From Pavlovales sp. CCMP2436 (taxonomy: Eukaryota; Haptophyta; Pavlovophyceae; Pavlovales), in contig MU631638.1 in NCBI GenBank assembly GCA_026770615.1, forward strand, positions 28,733 to 48,507: a DNA stretch of 19,775 bases, written 5' to 3'. Below, piece after piece: positions 17,097-19,775 of this stretch (the stretch's first letter is position 1; the number at the start of each line of letters is the position of its first letter). The translations under genes were made by a program, and so were the position numbers. The notes under the pieces were generated by a model. That model was not told the origin of the DNA and ran no database searches. It saw only the letters and a list, made by a program, of their open reading frames with translations.

Positions 17097-17683
17097 ATGG
17101 AGATGCTCGACGTGTACAGCCAGTACGTTCGCTTCGGCGAGACCGGCGGCAACACAACGGGCCTGACCTCGCGCAATTTTGTCAAGCTCGCGAAGGACGC
17201 CAAGATCGTCGACAAGAAGATCAGTACAACGACGCTCGGTGTGTCATGCCCCTTCATGACACACACTCAGCGGTGGGGGCGGTATCCATGTGCCCGGGGT
17301 GGACCCCTGGATCTGGATCTCCTTCTCTCCCTCGCCTCTCAACCCCTACCCCCTTCCCTCCCTCCCTCCTATCTCCCAATTCCAAAGATCTGGCCTTCAC
17401 CAAGGCGGCGCGTGCGCTGACCACCTCGGGTGACACGAGCTGGGGTGGCAAGCGCATCAGCTTCGACCAGTTCGTGTACGCGTTGCAGCTATGCGCGGAG
17501 TCTGCTGGCTGTGAGCCGGATGTGCTGTACGCAAAGTGTCTGGCAGTGAGTGCTCCGAGTGTCAAGGCCACCATAGCAGACAACGTCAAGTTCCACGACG
17601 ACAAAAGCACCTTCACCGCCGTTGCCAGGAATGGAGGACCGAGCAAGATCGACGGCCAGGCATGGTCGAAGGGTCTAAACTGA
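17097..17683 (+). CDS. TPPP: TPPP/p25-alpha family protein (tubulin polymerization-promoting), two exons
   Basis: Exons 17097-17238 and 17388-17683 join to a 145-residue protein. TPPP/p25 proteins bind and bundle microtubules and are conserved in organisms with cilia or flagella. The p25-alpha core is plain: an N-terminal helix with YSQYVRFGE, then LTSRNFVKLAKDAKIVDKK, the splice-spanning ISTTTLDLAFTKA, and ISFDQFVYALQLCAE. The C-terminal signature FHDDKSTFTAVARNGGP aligns with the family's HDDKS-x-Y/F-T-G-V motif. Splicing is phase 1 (G + AT gives Asp) and restores the expected LDLAFTK from two different frames. Length suits a short-form protist member without the disordered N-terminus of vertebrate TPPP. 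The start ATG at 17097 is the first in frame and lies just before the domain. The stop is TGA; an AATAAA lies at about 17822. The gene is intact, unlike its neighbours. Confidence 0.92.
17239..17387 (+). other. Intron of TPPP (149 nt, GT-AG)
   Basis: Begins GTGTGTCATG and ends CCCAATTCCAAAG after a long C/T-rich tract. Its length is not a multiple of three, so retention would shift the frame. The first 26 bases form a perfect hairpin (GTGTGTCATG, loop CCCCTT, CATGACACAC). Confidence 0.9.
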
Positions 17684-17769
17684 AGTCGCACGCCTGCTGA
17701 CTAAAAACCAATCTTTTTCTCGCCCTCAAAGTCCCCCGCGCGCCTCACCGGCCGGGAACAACCACTTGA

Positions 17770-17792
17770 GGGTCAAAATCCGAATTAGTGGC
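17770..17792 (+). repeat. Isolated terminal repeat of the foldback family
   Basis: GGGTCAAAATCCGAATTAG plus TGGC matches the 23-base end of copies A and B without the rest of the element. It lies in the presumed 3' UTR of TPPP. Confidence 0.7.
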
Positions 17793-17991
17793 AGCATAGT
17801 CAACATAACAATATATGCTGTGAATAAATAAAAATTAAGAAGTTATTAACATGACTATTATTATGCACGTAGCAGGCATGCCGCATGGGCCGACGCAGCG
17901 ATCAGCAGACCAGCACAAACTTTTAAGACCTAGCGTAGTATCAGTCAGACTCAGACGCCAGCTTGAATCCCTATCTGCCATCAGTCTATTA
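17793..17991. other. AT-rich 3' flank of TPPP
   Basis: Holds AATAAATAAAAAT at about 17822, a candidate polyadenylation signal. GCCAGCTTGAATCC near 17958 also occurs at about 12371, a short shared word of unknown meaning. Confidence 0.35.
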
Positions 17992-18315
17992 TTATTGCTC
18001 GTTGCCGACGAGTCGCGTGCGTGCGTCTGAGAGCGGCGGCGAGCTTCCCGTCGAGGCCGCCATGCTGGAGTCGACGAGAGTGGGGACTGAAATACTATCG
18101 GCGATGGGGGGTTCGTCACTGCCGAGCACGACCGCGGTGAGAGGCTCGAGGACGAGCGCGTGCCCGTTGTAAGAGGGCTTGTTGTAGTTTGCGTGCGGCA
18201 AGGCGTGCGGACGGGGAGAGGAGGAGGCTACTCCTGCGAGCCTTGAGGCGATCGAGGCGGAGAGAGAGATCCCACCGGGTAATTCGATAGCCTGCTGTGC
18301 GGCAAAGTGTGACAT
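17992..18315 (-). CDS. Hypothetical small protein, possible gene convergent with TPPP
   Basis: An ATG at 18315 opens a 107-residue frame ending in TAA. The product is rich in Ser, Ala and Pro with segments ISLSASIASRLAGVASS, then ALVLEPLTAVVLGSDEPP and a C-terminal ARTRLVGNEQ. Residue use is more even than in the chance frames of this window, and it does not depend on simple repeats. No signal peptide, membrane segment or known motif is evident and I recognise no family. It could be a single-exon gene, the last exon of a gene starting further right, or chance in moderately GC-rich DNA. Confidence 0.3.
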   Translation of the reverse strand: MSHFAAQQAIELPGGISLSASIASRLAGVASSSPRPHALPHANYNKPSYNGHALVLEPLTAVVLGSDEPPIADSISVPTLVDSSMAASTGSSPPLSDARTRLVGNEQ

Positions 18316-18700
18316 GGGGGCGTTTCATACGTGAGGTGAACAGATTTAGGGCTTAGATCTTAACTTAAGGATGAGATTGGAATAGGGTTAGGGTTTCGAT
18401 TGAGAATTTTAGTTAGACGGCATTTATAAATTTTAAGTGAATAGGCGCAGTTGGAGGAACCTGCTGGGACTGTGGGTTGACTCCTTGGAGTAACGTCATT
18501 ATCAACCGACGACGATGAGGGGTCTCAAGCGGAATAAATTAGATAAGCAAGACGTCTGCCCCCGGATGAATCTTCCTGGAAGCACGAGTCGATACACACT
18601 CTGACCAAGGTACCCTCTTTAAGCGCAGGATACCGTGGCATGGCTAAGCTAATGTATAGGGATCTCGATTTATAGACGAAGCCTATATTAGATTGCTAGA
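18316..18700. other. Gene-free interval with a short repeat
   Basis: AT-rich, with AGGGTTAGGGTTT at about 18384 (two telomere-like units only). The second copy of the 38-bp repeat is at 18504-18541. Confidence 0.45.
18504..18541 (+). repeat. 38-bp repeat, copy 2
   Basis: Direct repeat of 6710-6747 with about three differences. Flanking sequence is unrelated on both sides. Confidence 0.7.
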
Positions 18701-18704
18701 GGTA

Positions 18705-18758
18705 CATACACACACGTGCGGGTGTGTGTGTGGTGGTGGTGGTGGTGGTGGGGGGGGA
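18705..18758. repeat. Simple repeats: (AC)n, (GT)n, (GGT)n, G8
   Basis: A short CA run, GTGTGTGTGTGG, then GGT repeated and a G run. Confidence 0.9.
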
Positions 18759-18795
18759 CCACAGCATTGTTGGTTAGATTTAGGCTCTTTCAATA

Positions 18796-19310
18796 CCTTC
18801 AACCGATCGTCTTTCGAATGCAGCTGTGTGTGTGAGTGGATCAACACAGCTGCCCTCCCGTAAATATATTTATATATATACATCTATAATACATATATGA
18901 TGTATGCATGTGACCAGAACCCCCCTCAAAAATAGTGCGTACCTTCAGCCGGCGGGGATGCCAGGAAGGCCTCCGTATGTAGTGTGCGCCCAATGAGACG
19001 TACGTTATGTCCGGGGGAGTTAATATATAATATATACATGTGTGTACCTTCAGCCTTTCCTCTGTGCGGGAGTGAATCAACACAGCAGCCGGTAGCCTGC
19101 TCCCGTCGCCAATGTCAGCCACTACCTCCGCCACCTAGGAGGGGGGAAGGGGGGGGGGTTGTGGTGGGGGGTTTTGTGGTGTCACCTCGGCGCCGGGTCT
19201 TATTTTAAACCGTAGGAGAAGTGTCATCTTTTTAATTGCACGCAGGGGAGGTGTCATCCGATTCATGTCAGCCTCCGAGGTCTGATGTCAGCCACTACTT
19301 CCGCCACCTG
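18796..19310 (+). repeat. Degenerate tandem repeat, unit near 250 and 175 bp
   Basis: ACCTTCA...GAGTGGATCAACACAGC (18796-18850) recurs as ACCTTCA...GAGTGAATCAACACAGC (19046-19090). ATGTCAGCCACTACCTCCGC (19112 onward) recurs as ATGTCAGCCACTACTTCCGC (19285 onward), each followed by CACCT. Interspersed are TATATA tracts and G runs. No gene is visible. Confidence 0.7.
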
Positions 19311-19400
19311 ATATAGAGTCATTCGGGAGGGCGGGTGTTACACAGGGAAGAGGGAAAAGCGACTCCCCCCCTCTCCCCCCCCCTCCTCTCTCTCTCTTCC

Positions 19401-19570
19401 TTCTTCTTCTTCTTCTTCTTCTTCTTCTTCTTCTTCTTCTTCTCTCTTCTTTCTTCTTCTTCTTCTTCTTCTTCTTCTTCTTCTTCTTCTTCTTTCTTCT
19501 TTCTTCTTCTTCTTCTTCTTCTTCTTCTTCTTCTTCTTCTTCTTCTTCTTCTTCTTCTTTCTTTCTTCTT
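19401..19570. repeat. (TTC)n microsatellite, about 170 bp
   Basis: Near-continuous TTC units with a few TCTC/TTTC interruptions (19440-19450, 19493-19503, 19558-19566), preceded by C- and TC-rich sequence. It produces Phe, Ser or Leu runs in plus-strand frames that are not genes. Confidence 0.95.
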
Positions 19571-19581
19571 ACGCTTCGTTC

Positions 19582-19775
19582 TTACAGGCGATCAGTTTTG
19601 CACTTGGACAGCACGCAGCATGCACACACCTCGAATGGCCCATCCTCATAAAACTCGTCGTTCTCGTCGAAGAAGAGATTCGGTATTTGCGGAGTGTTGT
19701 GGGGGGGGACAAGCGGGGAGCCTGCGCTATCGTTGCCGCTTCTGTCTCGATTTGAGGTGATCAGAGCCACACCTG
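19582..19775 (-). CDS. Possible 3'-terminal exon of an unidentified gene, partial
   Basis: The minus-strand frame is open from the window edge to a TAA at 19582-19584. It reads GNDSAGSPLVPPHNTPQIPN, then LFFDENDEFYEDGPFEV and CACCVLSKCKTDRL at the end. Residue use looks natural, with an acidic patch followed by a Cys/Lys-rich C-terminus. The frame is not created by the adjacent microsatellite. The rest of the gene would lie to the right of the window. Family not recognised; a chance frame remains possible. Confidence 0.35.
   Translation of the reverse strand, partial: GVALITSNRDRSGNDSAGSPLVPPHNTPQIPNLFFDENDEFYEDGPFEVCACCVLSKCKTDRL

Noticed and set aside
18384..18396. Telomere repeats (TTAGGG/TTTAGGG)
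   Set aside because: Only two units, not in an array; insufficient for a telomere or a clear interstitial telomeric site.
19335..19760. 141-codon plus-strand frame with Phe/Ser/Leu runs
   Set aside because: Created entirely by the (TTC)n microsatellite.
1..19775. CRISPR array, rRNA genes or bacterial operons
   Set aside because: No regularly spaced identical repeats with unique spacers, no rRNA-like segments, and the recognisable genes are eukaryotic with introns.

Overview
This is nuclear DNA of a unicellular eukaryote, most likely a flagellated alga or protist. Two conserved cell genes sit at the edges: the 3' end of a midasin (MDN1/Rea1) gene at the left, and a complete two-exon TPPP/p25-alpha gene at 17.1-17.7 kb. 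TPPP-like proteins are typical of organisms with cilia or flagella. Genes are GC-rich, spacers are often AT-rich, and the introns are GT-AG. I see no bacterial operons, rRNA or CRISPR. Taxonomy beyond this is inference: segments resembling algal giant-virus genes would fit a haptophyte, pelagophyte or similar alga.

Everything between the two cell genes is a graveyard of mobile elements. From left to right: (1) 0.7-1.0 kb, one copy of a dispersed repeat seen again, inverted, at 11.9-12.2 kb. (2) 1.31-2.18 kb, a foldback DNA element with TIRs, split by a 436-bp solo LTR with a CTAAC target duplication; a second copy of the foldback element at 16.36-16.57 kb preserves the uninterrupted site. (3) 2.25-5.89 kb, minus strand, a large decayed gene of a DDE-type transposase-like family with a Cys-rich region, an acidic-residue trio and one clean 93-nt intron. 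(4) 5.9-6.7 kb, an unidentified decayed reading frame and low-complexity DNA. (5) 6.8-9.9 kb, minus strand, a frameshifted non-LTR retroelement carrying reverse transcriptase and a C-terminal PD-(D/E)xK-like nuclease. (6) 9.88-10.44 and 12.84-13.42 kb, two nearly identical inverted copies of a ~570-bp TIR element; one has an AAGTA duplication and sits on the stop codon of a Gly/Lys-rich gene. (7) 10.76-11.38 kb, a truncated PIF/Harbinger-like transposase whose first catalytic Asp is Asn. (8) 11.5-12.2 kb, an AT-rich interval with a TIR-bounded repeat.

(9) 13.4-15.7 kb is a mosaic: the decayed Gly/Lys-rich gene, AT-rich fragments of a giant-virus-type RPB2 C-terminus and a Lon-like AAA+ ATPase joined head to tail, two GC-rich gene-like fragments, another AT-rich segment, and a second 5'-truncated copy of the retroelement. 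(10) 15.7-16.6 kb holds an inverted repeat partner, a duplicated perfect palindrome, a tRNA-Gln-like SINE head and the second foldback copy. (11) After TPPP, 17.8-19.8 kb contains a possible small minus-strand gene, degenerate tandem repeats, a long (TTC)n tract and the possible 3' end of another gene.

The window is therefore best read as a transposon- and virus-scarred intergenic region between two housekeeping genes. The most unusual parts are the viral mosaic, the poorly characterised DDE-like family, and the nested insertions whose order can be read from target-site duplications.
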